64,000 nt of DNA, taken from the NCBI RefSeq assembly GCF_029889745.1, contig NZ_CP123639.1:1058501-1122500 (forward strand), read 5' to 3'. The DNA comes from Ligilactobacillus faecis. Lineage in GTDB: Bacteria; Bacillota; Bacilli; Lactobacillales; Lactobacillaceae. Below are positions 54,382 through 63,855 of this stretch, in pieces; positions within the stretch are counted from its first letter, which is position 1, and each line of letters begins with the position of its first letter. A program made the translations under genes and the position numbers. The notes below the pieces were generated by a model, which was given only the letters and a program-made list of their open reading frames with translations, searched no databases and was not told the DNA's origin.

Positions 54382-54813
54382 ATGGCAGAAGAAAGAACTT
54401 TGATCCTCGTTAAACCCGATGGGGTAAAAGGACAACACATCGGTGATATCATCACACGGATCGAACATAAAGGTTACAAGATCGAGGCGTTGAAAGTCAT
54501 CAATGCAACGTTAGCACAACTCAAAGAGCATTATCATGACAAAGTCGACGCACCATTTTTTCCAGAGTTGACGTCTTATATGCAAGAAGGACCGATAGTT
54601 GGGATCATTGCTTCTGGCACAAATATCGTTTCGATCTTACATCGGATGGCAGGGGCAACTAACCCTGGTCAAGCCGATTGGGGGACAGTCCGTGGTGATT
54701 ATGGGCGTGAGTGGCCTGATGGGAATTTACGTAATGTGATCCATACGTCTGACAGTCCAAGTGAAGCTGAACGTGAGATCGCGATCTGGTTCCCAGAAGA
54801 AGTAAATAAATAA
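54382..54813 (+). CDS. ndk: Nucleoside diphosphate kinase
   Basis: A 143-residue enzyme that moves the gamma phosphate from ATP to NDPs. TLILVKPDGVKGQHIG at the N-terminus and RNVIHTSDSPSEAEREIAIWF with the phosphohistidine are diagnostic. The stop TAA (54811-54813) lies inside the 8-bp target duplication of the ISL3 element, so the protein is intact but its natural terminator now lies 1.6 kb downstream (56403-56441). Confidence 0.95.
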   Translation: MAEERTLILVKPDGVKGQHIGDIITRIEHKGYKIEALKVINATLAQLKEHYHDKVDAPFFPELTSYMQEGPIVGIIASGTNIVSILHRMAGATNPGQADWGTVRGDYGREWPDGNLRNVIHTSDSPSEAEREIAIWFPEEVNK

Positions 54814-54817
54814 AAAA
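54810..54817. repeat. Left target-site duplication ATAAAAAA
   Basis: Eight bases directly before the IS left end; repeated at 56399-56406. Confidence 0.9.
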
Positions 54818-54875
54818 GGCTCTTTGTCAACCACTGTGTAAAGTTAAATTTTTTTAGAAGTTCCATGGAGATGGT

Positions 54876-56237
54876 CTAGGCTATCTTCATGGAACTTCTT
54901 GTATCTTTTCCAAGATAGGTTTGAAGGTAAATGCGTGCTTTTAAATGATCAAAGTTTCTATATCCATAGGCAGTACGTTGTATCTGTTTGATCTTCCGAT
55001 TGATCCCTTCCAAAGGACCGTTTGTGTAACGTGAATACATTGGATCTAAAGCAGATATGATCGCGTCTAAATTGTCAAAGAACGATAAAAGAACTTTTTC
55101 AGATTTAGTAGCTAAGGTACGCTTAATAAGGTACTTTTGATGAACTTCGTTAATACGTTGTTTAAAGATGTCTATTTTGTTTTTAGTTGGAGCGACGATG
55201 ATCTCTAATAAACGTTGATAGTCCCAGTAAGCTTCATTAAAGGTTTGATCACCAACTTTAAGTCCCAAATTTACTAAGCGCTCTGAAGTAGTCCAAATTT
55301 TTAGTGAACGTTCATAAAATTGATGGGTACAATCTAGGTCGTCATAGCGTTTTAAGAATAATTTCCAATTCCGCTTAAATAGTTTGTAGTTTTTAGAGCT
55401 GCGTTCAAAGCTATTCATCAAATCAGTTCGCATAGAGTTAAGTGCTCGGTTAAGCATTTGAACTATATGAAAACGATCAATGATGATCTTAGCATTAGGG
55501 AATAGAGTTTTAGCAATATCAACGTAGTAAGAGTTTAGATCACAACTGACGGTGCGCACTAACTGTCTGACGGATTCCGGGAATTTCATAAAATACTTGA
55601 TGATAGTATCTTTAAACCTATTAGGTAAGATAGTTTGGATAACATGATTATCCGAATCAAGGCAAATAAAATGATAGCCATTGTGAGTACCTCTAAATTC
55701 ATCAAAGCAAAGATGGAGCGGTAAGAAATTGAAGTTATTCCGAAATTCAGAACGAGTATGAGATAACATACGGTTAACTGTTGAAGCAGAAACACCTTCT
55801 TCATAAGCGATCGTTTTAGCGGAAATGTCATGTCTTAGTTTAGTGGCAATCTTAGCTCTAAGTGAATAAGAGATCTGACAATTTGGAGGTAGGAGCGTAG
55901 TTTTGGCAGAAATAGTTGAATTACAATTGCGACAACGGATACGAGCTGAACGAGCTTGGATAGTAGTTTGATGAGTGGCGTTGACAGCTGGGATCCGAAT
56001 GAGTCGTTTAGGAGTGTAACCATTACGGTAAAAAGTGGTAAAGCCACAATTATTACAACGAAAGTTCGTTAATTCGTGAGGCAAGAAACTGATAGTAGCT
56101 TGAAAAACTTTATAAGAGATACCATTGATCATTTCATCATAAGGTTCATTAGAGAAGTGAAGATGAGGATCACTGATATCAAGACAAGATTTAACTATCG
56201 AATCAACAGAATATGTAGTATAATTTAAAGAAGTCAT
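54876..56237 (-). CDS. ISL3-family transposase
   Basis: A 453-residue DDE transposase. The N-terminal zinc finger pairs are FRCNNCGFTTFYRNG and IRCRNCNSTIS. A helix-turn-helix segment (AKTIAYEEGVSASTVNRML) follows, then the catalytic core: LCFDEFRGTHNGYHF (Asp), SCDLNSYYVDIAKTLFPNAK (Asp) and GPLEGINRKIKQIQRTAYGYRN (Glu). Full length and apparently intact. It lies 160 bases from the right end, a leader with an inward terminator. Confidence 0.95.
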   Translation of the reverse strand: MTSLNYTTYSVDSIVKSCLDISDPHLHFSNEPYDEMINGISYKVFQATISFLPHELTNFRCNNCGFTTFYRNGYTPKRLIRIPAVNATHQTTIQARSARIRCRNCNSTISAKTTLLPPNCQISYSLRAKIATKLRHDISAKTIAYEEGVSASTVNRMLSHTRSEFRNNFNFLPLHLCFDEFRGTHNGYHFICLDSDNHVIQTILPNRFKDTIIKYFMKFPESVRQLVRTVSCDLNSYYVDIAKTLFPNAKIIIDRFHIVQMLNRALNSMRTDLMNSFERSSKNYKLFKRNWKLFLKRYDDLDCTHQFYERSLKIWTTSERLVNLGLKVGDQTFNEAYWDYQRLLEIIVAPTKNKIDIFKQRINEVHQKYLIKRTLATKSEKVLLSFFDNLDAIISALDPMYSRYTNGPLEGINRKIKQIQRTAYGYRNFDHLKARIYLQTYLGKDTRSSMKIA

Positions 56238-56351
56238 AATGTCACCATACTTTCTAATGATGTTTTCGTGGTTGTATACACAAGAGAAAAAGGTGCCATT
56301 ATGGCTCTTTTTTTTGTGTAAAAATTTTTATTTACATACCATATCAAAAAA

Positions 56352-56390
56352 GCTGTGTAATGAACAGATTATCATTACACAGCAAAAAGT
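56352..56390 (-). terminator. Inward-facing terminator inside the IS right end
   Basis: GCTGTGTAATGA (56352-56363) and TCATTACACAGC (56372-56383) form a 12-bp perfect stem. On the minus strand T6 follows, so it would stop transcripts entering from the protease side before they reach the transposase. The rest of the 56238-56351 leader shows no gene. Confidence 0.65.
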
Positions 56391-56398
56391 ATAGAGCC

Positions 56399-56406
56399 AT
56401 AAAAAA
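56399..56406. repeat. Right target-site duplication ATAAAAAA
   Basis: Matches 54810-54817; the joined pre-insertion site would place the 56403 hairpin directly after the ndk stop. Confidence 0.9.
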
Positions 56407-56441
56407 TAGAGGTGAAACAAACATGTTTCACCTCTATTTTT
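56403..56441. terminator. Bidirectional terminator, originally of ndk
   Basis: AAAATAGAGGTGAAACA pairs with TGTTTCACCTCTATTTT around AACA, with T runs both ways. It now ends the protease transcript. Between it and 56557 lie about 115 bases with nothing recognised. Confidence 0.82.
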
Positions 56442-56557
56442 GTCCTGCGAACAGAACAGATAGGAGGATTGTAGATTCCTGATAGAGCGACTGTCATCAA
56501 CTATCTTATTTCGTAACTAGAAAAGATCAGCGTTCTTTCTGTTGGTAGGTAAAATGT

Positions 56558-59500
56558 TTAGCGCTGCCGGGACTTTTTGAAGAGAGTTTTGCCAAAGCCT
56601 AAGAGACCGGTTGTTAAAACAGTTAGCAAGCCTAGTAAAGATAGTTTAGAGGAAGTTTCACCAGTTTGTGGTAGTGCTGTTTTAGCGTCAGTAACTTCAG
56701 TGAGCGTGTGCGCTTGATCAGTGTTATCTGTTTGGACAGTTGCAGTTGTTGATCGTTGTTTTCCTTCGTCTTTTACAAGTGGTTGCACTTGATCAGTGTG
56801 GTCTGTTTGACCAGTTGAAGTCGCTGGTTGTTTTTTGGCTTCATCACTTACGAGTGGTTGTGCTTGATCAGTGTGGTCTGTTTGACCAGTTGAAGTCGCT
56901 GGTTGTTTTTTGTCTTCACCATTGACGAGCGGTTGCGTTTGACCTTGAGCAGGATCTTTTACTTGGAAAACTTTGACAGTTTCTTGGTAAAGATCAACTA
57001 AACGGTATGTTCCAGGGGCAAAAGTGCTTGTCAGCTCTAGCGGATGCCAATTTTTTGTCACCTCGTCATACTTTTCTAAAGCAATGATCGGTTCTTTAGT
57101 AACTTCTTTGCTAGCTTGCTCTGGAGTTAGGATCTCTGTTTCTGGTTCAGGGCGTTTAGGACGATAATGGACATAGAATTTACGCGTGGTGATGTTCCCT
57201 GTCACGTCCTGCACTTCAAGGGTATAAACGTGAAGTGTTTCTTCACTTCCTGCGACAAAACCATCTTCATTTAAAGTAAAGGAGCGTTGGAACTGATAAG
57301 GCGCATATGGATGAGCACCATGATCGACTCCAAAAGTATGGAATTGCCGGAATTCATTGTCACCATTGAAGAAGAAGCGGTAACCATCGAGATTATCATT
57401 TGCTGTACCTGTGAGTGTGAAACGAGGTTCGTTTGTATAAACTTGATAAGTATCACCAACTAAAGTATAAGTCGAAACATTATCAAAATTTAGTTCAGGT
57501 AAAACAGTATCTAAGATCAGTTGCAAAGTTCCCCGCGTCTTTTGACCATCTTTTGTTGTGTAGATATAGGCCAGTGGGCGGCTAGCAGTTGGTCTGATCT
57601 TAAAGCTGAAGCTAAAGTTTCCATTAGGATCTAAATGAGCTTTATTTTTAGGGTCATTTTCAGATGGACTATCACCTAAAAAGATCAATTCACTGACTTG
57701 ATCGGAGACTTTTCCTGTAACGGTAAAAGTTTCACTGTGAGGATCGTAGAGACCTAAGTTGATCGCTTGGGCTCCGAGCCAATTATAATCACTATCTTTT
57801 AAGTTACTGAAAGTGATCTCACTATTAGGCTCACTTCGAGTCGTCAGATCGCTCAAGGCGTGTCCTGGTAATGGGCCAGGCGTCCCTAAAGTTGCTGGAT
57901 CAGCTAATTCATCTGTGACTGAGGTCAAAAGCTCACTAACATCAGTAAATGGCTGCGTTTGCGCTGGATAAGCTGGATCAGTTGCGACTCCCAAGTAAAC
58001 ACCGGTCGGATCTGTTTTTTGGGCTAAGTTGAAAGTCGGACCGCTGATCTCAGTCCAACCAGTTAAAACAGTGCGTGTTCGACCAGACGGAACAGAGATC
58101 GTAAATGTTGCCAGACCGTCTTTAACAGTTGCTTCGTAGACTGTATCATTGAAGTAATCTTTGGCAAACGCCCGTACATTTTGCCCTTTTGTGACAGCAG
58201 CATAGACTGTGACTTTAGTTGGATCATTTGCGACGACAGTATCAAGTTGGATCCCGAAGTTTTGTTTGCGCGTCTGAGCTTTTTGCCATTCGAAAACGGC
58301 TTTTGGTGTTGTCGTTGGTAAAGACAAGAGCACCTCTTTACCAGCTTGGTCTTTAGTAAAGACGATCATTGTCTCATTTACAGAGACTGGAACAGCATAC
58401 ACCCCATCATTTACTTGTACTAAAGCTCCTTGATAGTAAAAATCTGCTTGAGCACTTCCTTTGAGGATATATGTTTGTGTAGTAGGTTGATAGTCAGGTG
58501 AATCTTTAGAAAAACCAAGACCTGGTGTCGCATTCCAGACTGTTAAAGGCGTTTGGGCTGTAGCTACTGGGGCTAAAACGAGACTTTGGGTCGTGGTGTT
58601 ATCAGCCGTATCACTCAAAGAGACGCTGACTAGATTTTTGGCATTGCTGAAATATGCCAACTCAGCAGGACTCAAAGTAAAATGAGCTGTCCCAGTCGTT
58701 TTAGCCTCATCAGTAAATACTGAAGCTCCTTCATTTAATTTATGACCAAAGCTGTGACCGTTGATCGTTACGACTGCATATGACCAATCTGTAAAACCAG
58801 CGCCAGTATCACGGTAAGTGAAACTAAGTGTTTGTGTAGCTAGGTCAACGTTCATGTTTTCGAGCAAAGGTGGCTTAGTATCGATGATCACTGGGTAATC
58901 TGCTGTCTGGACTTGGTTTGGACCTTCATTATAAAGTGTTGCTTCATAGCGATAGGTATATGCCCCATCTGGAGCTGTGACATATGTACCTGATGTTTGG
59001 TCGTAGATTTTTCCATCCCACTTCAAAGTCTCAGGATCATTGCGCATAGAAAGTGAAAGCGTCACATCATTATTATGCCCAGATTGGTAGGTCGATTTAT
59101 CCAAACCTTTTTCATCAGCGATGATCCGGACGACTTTGCCGTTTTGATCTAAAACTTTGACTTTTAACTCTTTTAAGTTTTGTTTGACAAAAACATATGG
59201 TCGTAAAAGATCGCTTTGTTGATCATTATTTGGTGAGAAGGCGACTTTACCACTTTCATATAGTTTAGCCACTTGTTGCCAATCGTAATCTCCGTCTAAA
59301 TTGACTAGTTTTTTGAGTGATTCTACGTCAGCTACGCCACGAGGATAATTTTGTTCATTGACAAAATAATTACCGCCATAAACATTTGTAGGATCATTAG
59401 CAGCTTTATCAAAGACAGCTTCTTGTGTCATATCGCCACAGTAAGCAAGGTAAGGAATGACAAGTGCTGGTGCATTTTGACTAGTGAAATTCAGCCAACC

Positions 59501-61129
59501 TTCAACGAGTTGATTTTGCGTTAGACCAGTCAAGTTCAAAGTATAGTCGACTTTGAGACTGGAGTTAGCTTTGATCGTCACTTCTTTTGGTCCGTAAACA
59601 TGAGCTCCAGCTAAGTAAGTATCATAATAGCGGCCTGTCACAGGATCGCGTTTTTCAGTTAAACCACCGCCAAGATCATCAAAAGTATATGTTTGGTCGG
59701 TCGAACTGATATTATGGAAAGTCAGTGTAAATGTTGTCTGTGGACCAACTTGACGTAAGGAAAGTGAACTTGTTTCGTCTGGAGTCGTAATATAGACTGG
59801 CGAAGATGTTGCCGCTCCAACGTTGATCTGACCAGCGCCTTGGCGTCTCGGCGAGACTAAAGAACCATATTTTTGATCGGCCATCGGGGTTGCCGTATTC
59901 ATCAAAAGAGCTTTGGTGGCTTGTACTAAAGCTGCATTTTTTAAGGAAGTTTCTTGCTTGAGGCGCTGACTGACTAAAGCTGCCGCGCCGGCAGCAAACG
60001 GACCAGCCATCGAAGTTCCGCTCATCGTTTTATAGCCATTATCATTTCCCGTTGAGACGATGTCGACACCAGGGGCAGAAACATCTGGCTTCAAAGTGAA
60101 ATCAGGTAATGGACCCCAAGAAGAAAAACTTGCCATTTGACTATCTTCGCCTAAAGCAGATGTTTCAGCAGCAACTGTCAAAGCGTGGCGCGAAGCACCA
60201 GGATCAGCGATCGTGCTACTTGAGAAAGGCTCAAAATTACCACTTGCTCCTCCAGGACGATAAGGCAAGTCTGAACCTGTTACACTTCCAGCGTGTCCAC
60301 TGTTTGAAGCCGAGATCGAAACAAAGACTCCGTGCTCGATCGCATATTGAACAGCTTTTTGCTCAACGTCGTTTTCATTAGCGGAAACGACACCTTGTCC
60401 GAGCGACATTTGGATCACATCAGCACCTAATTTAACTGAATCATAGATCGCTTGGGCGATATCGTCACGGTTTTCGTCGGCAAACTGATCATTAAAAACA
60501 CGCAGACCTAAAAGTTGGCTTTCAGGGGCGACCCCAGTAGCATATTCTGTCTCAGCTGTAGCGCTTCCGTTGGCACCGATGATCCCTGCAACGTGTTGGC
60601 CGTGTTCAGAAGCATCAGGTCCATTGTCTTTGATGTAGTCATTGCTTCGTGAAGCATAATTATAGACGTAAGGAAATTTTTCAGAAGCATAACTACCATA
60701 ACCTAGTTCAGCTGCTTTTTGTGTTGCAGTCGCTTGATCGATTTTTGGTGTACTTGGCGCTTGACTGAAATCTTTATGTTCGGTATCAAAACCAGAGTCG
60801 ATCACAGAAACAACAGTACCTTCCCCATGAAAACCTTGATCCCAAGCCGCTTGAACATTACCTTTTTCATGATCTTTTTGAGTTGTTGGTAAAGTTTCTG
60901 CAGGTTGTGTTGTTTCCGGGTCAGCTGTTGTTTGTGCTGTGGCAGGAGGCGCTTGGTCGTTTGTTTGAAGCGCTTCGCTAGTTGGTGCTTCTTGATCGGC
61001 ACGAACACTAGGGACAAGTGCGGCACTATAGAACATAAGACCTGAAGTTGTGACTAAGGCGACTGTCACCCACCGTTTTTTGGCTTTGTAAAGTTTATAA
61101 CGACGTTTTTCTTCATAGAGCTTTTCCAT
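56558..61129 (-). CDS. Cell-wall anchored S8 serine protease (lactocepin/C5a peptidase type)
   Basis: A 1523-residue secreted subtilase. An N-terminal YKLYKAKKRW (YKxxKxW-type signal) and hydrophobic stretch end near VRADQ (cleavage about 44). Catalytic residues: Asp111 (VIDSGFD), His176 (EHGQHVAG), Asn276 and Ser373 (SGTSMAGPFAAG). A PA-type insert region, Fn3-like A and B domains and a long C-terminal part follow. Three 25-residue repeats precede LPQTG (1486-1490), a hydrophobic segment and KKSRQR for sortase anchoring. AAAGGAAGTGAC lies before the ATG at 61129. Together with the adjacent binding protein it probably supplies peptides by casein-like proteolysis or cuts host proteins. Confidence 0.93.
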   Translation of the reverse strand: MEKLYEEKRRYKLYKAKKRWVTVALVTTSGLMFYSAALVPSVRADQEAPTSEALQTNDQAPPATAQTTADPETTQPAETLPTTQKDHEKGNVQAAWDQGFHGEGTVVSVIDSGFDTEHKDFSQAPSTPKIDQATATQKAAELGYGSYASEKFPYVYNYASRSNDYIKDNGPDASEHGQHVAGIIGANGSATAETEYATGVAPESQLLGLRVFNDQFADENRDDIAQAIYDSVKLGADVIQMSLGQGVVSANENDVEQKAVQYAIEHGVFVSISASNSGHAGSVTGSDLPYRPGGASGNFEPFSSSTIADPGASRHALTVAAETSALGEDSQMASFSSWGPLPDFTLKPDVSAPGVDIVSTGNDNGYKTMSGTSMAGPFAAGAAALVSQRLKQETSLKNAALVQATKALLMNTATPMADQKYGSLVSPRRQGAGQINVGAATSSPVYITTPDETSSLSLRQVGPQTTFTLTFHNISSTDQTYTFDDLGGGLTEKRDPVTGRYYDTYLAGAHVYGPKEVTIKANSSLKVDYTLNLTGLTQNQLVEGWLNFTSQNAPALVIPYLAYCGDMTQEAVFDKAANDPTNVYGGNYFVNEQNYPRGVADVESLKKLVNLDGDYDWQQVAKLYESGKVAFSPNNDQQSDLLRPYVFVKQNLKELKVKVLDQNGKVVRIIADEKGLDKSTYQSGHNNDVTLSLSMRNDPETLKWDGKIYDQTSGTYVTAPDGAYTYRYEATLYNEGPNQVQTADYPVIIDTKPPLLENMNVDLATQTLSFTYRDTGAGFTDWSYAVVTINGHSFGHKLNEGASVFTDEAKTTGTAHFTLSPAELAYFSNAKNLVSVSLSDTADNTTTQSLVLAPVATAQTPLTVWNATPGLGFSKDSPDYQPTTQTYILKGSAQADFYYQGALVQVNDGVYAVPVSVNETMIVFTKDQAGKEVLLSLPTTTPKAVFEWQKAQTRKQNFGIQLDTVVANDPTKVTVYAAVTKGQNVRAFAKDYFNDTVYEATVKDGLATFTISVPSGRTRTVLTGWTEISGPTFNLAQKTDPTGVYLGVATDPAYPAQTQPFTDVSELLTSVTDELADPATLGTPGPLPGHALSDLTTRSEPNSEITFSNLKDSDYNWLGAQAINLGLYDPHSETFTVTGKVSDQVSELIFLGDSPSENDPKNKAHLDPNGNFSFSFKIRPTASRPLAYIYTTKDGQKTRGTLQLILDTVLPELNFDNVSTYTLVGDTYQVYTNEPRFTLTGTANDNLDGYRFFFNGDNEFRQFHTFGVDHGAHPYAPYQFQRSFTLNEDGFVAGSEETLHVYTLEVQDVTGNITTRKFYVHYRPKRPEPETEILTPEQASKEVTKEPIIALEKYDEVTKNWHPLELTSTFAPGTYRLVDLYQETVKVFQVKDPAQGQTQPLVNGEDKKQPATSTGQTDHTDQAQPLVSDEAKKQPATSTGQTDHTDQVQPLVKDEGKQRSTTATVQTDNTDQAHTLTEVTDAKTALPQTGETSSKLSLLGLLTVLTTGLLGFGKTLFKKSRQR
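56713..56937 (-). repeat. Three 75-bp tandem repeats in the protease wall region
   Basis: Units 56713-56787, 56788-56862 and 56863-56937. The last two are nearly identical over the first 50 bases; the unit nearest the LPQTG end is the most diverged. Each encodes 25 residues (QPLV..E.KKQPATSTGQTDHTD type) that probably span the wall. Confidence 0.9.
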
Positions 61130-61257
61130 AAAAGTCACTTCCTTTGTAATAAGTTAGACTAAATATAGCATATTACCAATTAAAAATACATCTTTTTTTA
61201 ATAATATTTTACCTTAAAATTAATGTAACATTAATTATTTTATGTTTTGGACAATAA

Positions 61258-61290
61258 AAAAGCACTTTATCCTACAAATAAAGTGCTAGA
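61258..61290 (-). terminator. Terminator of the oppA-like gene
   Basis: AGCACTTTA and TAAAGTGCT pair with T6 on the minus strand, just before the protease upstream region. Confidence 0.82.
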
Positions 61291-61293
61291 AAT

Positions 61294-62892
61294 TTATTTA
61301 ACGACAGTAGTTTTAAAATTGTAACCTCCGATCGGAGCATATTGAAGAGCTTGGACATCTTTTTTGAGCAGAGTTGCTAAGGCTGGCTGATAGAGTGGAA
61401 TCACAGCTTGTTCTTTATTTAATAGATCAGAAGCGCGCAATAGATCTGAGATCCGTTTAGCGCCACTGTTAGTTTTAGCTTGGGCTAACAACTTGTCATA
61501 TTCTGGATTTTTCCACTTACCAAAGTTATAGTGACTATCAGCTGTAAAGAGATCTAAGACACTCGTCGCATCTTGATAGTCGGCCCCCCAACCCGTTGAG
61601 ACAAGGTCAAAATCACCTTGTTGCATTCGCGTGATCCGATTTTTCTTATTGATGTTAGCGGTTTTGATCGTCACATGAGGTAAATTACTTTCAAGTTGGG
61701 ATTGGAGAAATTCATTTGTTTTTTTGCTCAAATCTTCATCATCACCTAAGAGTTCAAGGGTCAATTCTTTTTGCCCAAGTTCTTTTAATCCTTTGGCCAA
61801 ATATGCTTGAGCTTTTTTCTTATCAAAACTTGTACCAACTTTAGTAGCAGCTAGTTTACTGAAATCTTGTCCTTTATAAGACATCAGGCCTTTGGGAATG
61901 AAGCTTTCAGTCGTGATCGAACCATTTGCTAAAACGCGCTCAACAAGTTGTTTGCGATCGATCGCGTAAGAGAGTGCACGTCGGATATTCAAATTTTTAA
62001 GTGCCGGTCGTTCTTTGTTGATATCAAGATAGTGGATCCGTGCTTGCTTACGGGCTACAAAATCAGGATCCTTTTTCAGAGCTTGTGCTTGATCTTGACT
62101 TAGATCAGTCTTATCAAGTTGACCACTTTGAAACATGTTATATGAAGTGCTAGTACTTTTGGTGACTAAAAAATTGATCTTATCTAATTTAACATGGCCT
62201 TTGTCCCAATATTTAGCATTTTTAGTCAGAGACCATTTTTGTTCAGGTCCGGTCCAAGCTTTAACGGTAAAAGGACCGTTAAAAATAGCTTTTTTAGCTG
62301 AGGTCCCATATTCTTTTCCAAATTTTGCCACGGCTTTTTCATTTAGGGGAGCAAAGATCGGCGCTGTCGTCAACGATTCAAAGTAAGGGATCTTATTTTC
62401 TAAAGTGACTTGCAAAGTATGTTTATCAAGTGCTACTACGCCTAGTTGATCGGGAGCGACTTGACCAGATGCGATCGCTTTAGCATTTTTGATCCCGTCA
62501 AAAAGTTGTACATTAGCAGCACCAGTCTGAGGCGTGAGCGCTCGCCGCCAACTAAAGACGAAATCCGCCGCCGTCACAGGGTCATTATTAGACCACCGTG
62601 CATCTTTTTGTAAAGAAAACGTGTAAGTCAGACCATCAGATGAGATCTTTTCTTTAGTAACTAAGGCAGGGCTCAATTTACCGTTATTTTCTAAACGATA
62701 CAGTCCTTCATAACTATTGCGTAAGATCTCTGAGCTAGTCGTATCAACTGAGAGTGCTGGATCAAGGGTCTGGAGTTCAGCTGGTTCGCTCCAATTCAAA
62801 GTTTTTGTGGCTAAGACAGGCGAACTTTGCCACAACCAAAAGGTGGTCAGACTAAAAAAAATAGCGGTAATAAATTTAGTAACTTTATGCAT
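61294..62892 (-). CDS. Oligopeptide-binding protein, OppA-like, without lipobox
   Basis: A 532-residue extracellular solute-binding family 5 protein. Motifs LNWSEPAELQTLDPALSVD, DGLTYTFSLQKDARWSNNDPVTA and FVFSWRRAL match peptide-binding proteins. The N-terminus is a signal peptide (KFITAIFFSLTTFWLWQSSPVLA) followed by TKTLNW, with no cysteine at a lipobox; none was seen in the rest either. It would be released or held by other means, not lipid-anchored as OppA usually is. AAAGGATGGTG precedes the ATG. No permease or ATPase genes are adjacent. It may bind peptides freed by the protease. Confidence 0.88.
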   Translation of the reverse strand: MHKVTKFITAIFFSLTTFWLWQSSPVLATKTLNWSEPAELQTLDPALSVDTTSSEILRNSYEGLYRLENNGKLSPALVTKEKISSDGLTYTFSLQKDARWSNNDPVTAADFVFSWRRALTPQTGAANVQLFDGIKNAKAIASGQVAPDQLGVVALDKHTLQVTLENKIPYFESLTTAPIFAPLNEKAVAKFGKEYGTSAKKAIFNGPFTVKAWTGPEQKWSLTKNAKYWDKGHVKLDKINFLVTKSTSTSYNMFQSGQLDKTDLSQDQAQALKKDPDFVARKQARIHYLDINKERPALKNLNIRRALSYAIDRKQLVERVLANGSITTESFIPKGLMSYKGQDFSKLAATKVGTSFDKKKAQAYLAKGLKELGQKELTLELLGDDEDLSKKTNEFLQSQLESNLPHVTIKTANINKKNRITRMQQGDFDLVSTGWGADYQDATSVLDLFTADSHYNFGKWKNPEYDKLLAQAKTNSGAKRISDLLRASDLLNKEQAVIPLYQPALATLLKKDVQALQYAPIGGYNFKTTVVK

Positions 62893-63072
62893 AAAAACAC
62901 CATCCTTTTTTAATAAACTGATCTTCAGTAAGATAAAATCAATATAGTATATAATTTAACCAAAATCAACACTTTATTTAATCCGAGTCTAATTTATAGT
63001 TAATTTTTTAGCTAATTATTTGGCGATAAATCTTGTGGTACACTTGAGAAAGTGAAAGGAAGTGGCACGATC

Positions 63073-63855
63073 TTGCAAGCAAAAAAACACACACTTACAG
63101 TTGAAAAGGGAGAATTATTACTTGAAACAACACTTTTAGCCGGAAAGATCATGATCGAAAATGGAGCAGATATGGCACGAGTTGACGATACTCTCAAACG
63201 GATCGCCCAAAATTCAGAGATCACAACACCAGAGATCTTTGAGACAACGACTGGGATCATGATGTCGATCCCAGGGCATAATGCTCAAGTCAAAGCGATC
63301 GCTCGGCGCCAGATCGATCTAGAGCGGATCGCAATGGTCAATGAGATCTCGCGCGCTTATCAAGCTAAGCAAGTCGATCTAACACAAATGCACGAATATT
63401 TGAAAAATCTGGATAAAAGTGCTCCTGATTTTAAATTGATCTGGCTTATTTTAGGGGCTGGAACTGTGGGAGCGACTTTGGAGATCATGTATGGTGGTAG
63501 TTGGAGCGATCTTTTACCGACTTTTTTGATCAGTGCACTAGGTTATTATGTTTTTTATGCGATCAACACGCGCTTTAAAGTTAAATTTGCGAGTGAATTT
63601 TTGGCAGCTTTAGTGATCGGTCTATGTGCTTTATTTGCTGTCAAATTTCGGTTAGGTCAAGATTACGGAATGATCATTATCGGGAGCGTGATGCCACTTG
63701 TGCCGGGAGTTCCGTTGACCAATGCAGTCCGCGATCTCTTAGCTGGACATATATTGAGTGGCAGTGCCCGGGTCGTTGAAGCTTTGTTGACAGCTGTGGC
63801 TTTAGGCATGGGTATCGCTTGTGTCTTGCGTTTTTGGAAATTAGGGGGCTTATGA
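63073..63855 (+). CDS. ThrE-family exporter, large subunit-like (DUF1212)
   Basis: A protein of about 260 residues. The soluble N-terminus (about 1-120) contains LLAGKIMIENGADMARVDDTL, GIMMSIPGH and RQIDLERIAMVNEISR, typical of the ThrE/YjjP domain. Five hydrophobic segments follow. The TTG at 63073 lies 8 bases after GAAAGGAAGTG and is preferred over a GTG at 63052. Such proteins export threonine, serine or succinate with a partner. The partner follows with overlapping ATGA. Confidence 0.87.
   Translation: MQAKKHTLTVEKGELLLETTLLAGKIMIENGADMARVDDTLKRIAQNSEITTPEIFETTTGIMMSIPGHNAQVKAIARRQIDLERIAMVNEISRAYQAKQVDLTQMHEYLKNLDKSAPDFKLIWLILGAGTVGATLEIMYGGSWSDLLPTFLISALGYYVFYAINTRFKVKFASEFLAALVIGLCALFAVKFRLGQDYGMIIIGSVMPLVPGVPLTNAVRDLLAGHILSGSARVVEALLTAVALGMGIACVLRFWKLGGL

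Larger units (their letters stand above)
54818..56398. mobile_element. ISL3-family insertion sequence, 1581 bp
   Basis: Left end GGCTCTTTGTCAACCA then CTGTGTAA; the right end read inward is GGCTCTATACTTTTTG then CTGTGTAA. The two share GGCTCT and CTGTGTAA in the same register. Both flanks carry ATAAAAAA, the 8-bp duplication usual for ISL3. One intact transposase gene lies inside. Confidence 0.92.

Noticed and set aside
56305-56398. Separate 94-bp MITE bounded by GGCTCT and AGAGCC
   Set aside because: The right AGAGCC is the true right end of the ISL3 element, shown by the matching ATAAAAAA duplications; the inner GGCTCT is internal.
56713-56937. Tandem repeats as a CRISPR array
   Set aside because: The 75-bp units are coding, contiguous and without spacers. 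No CRISPR array or cas gene was seen in the window.
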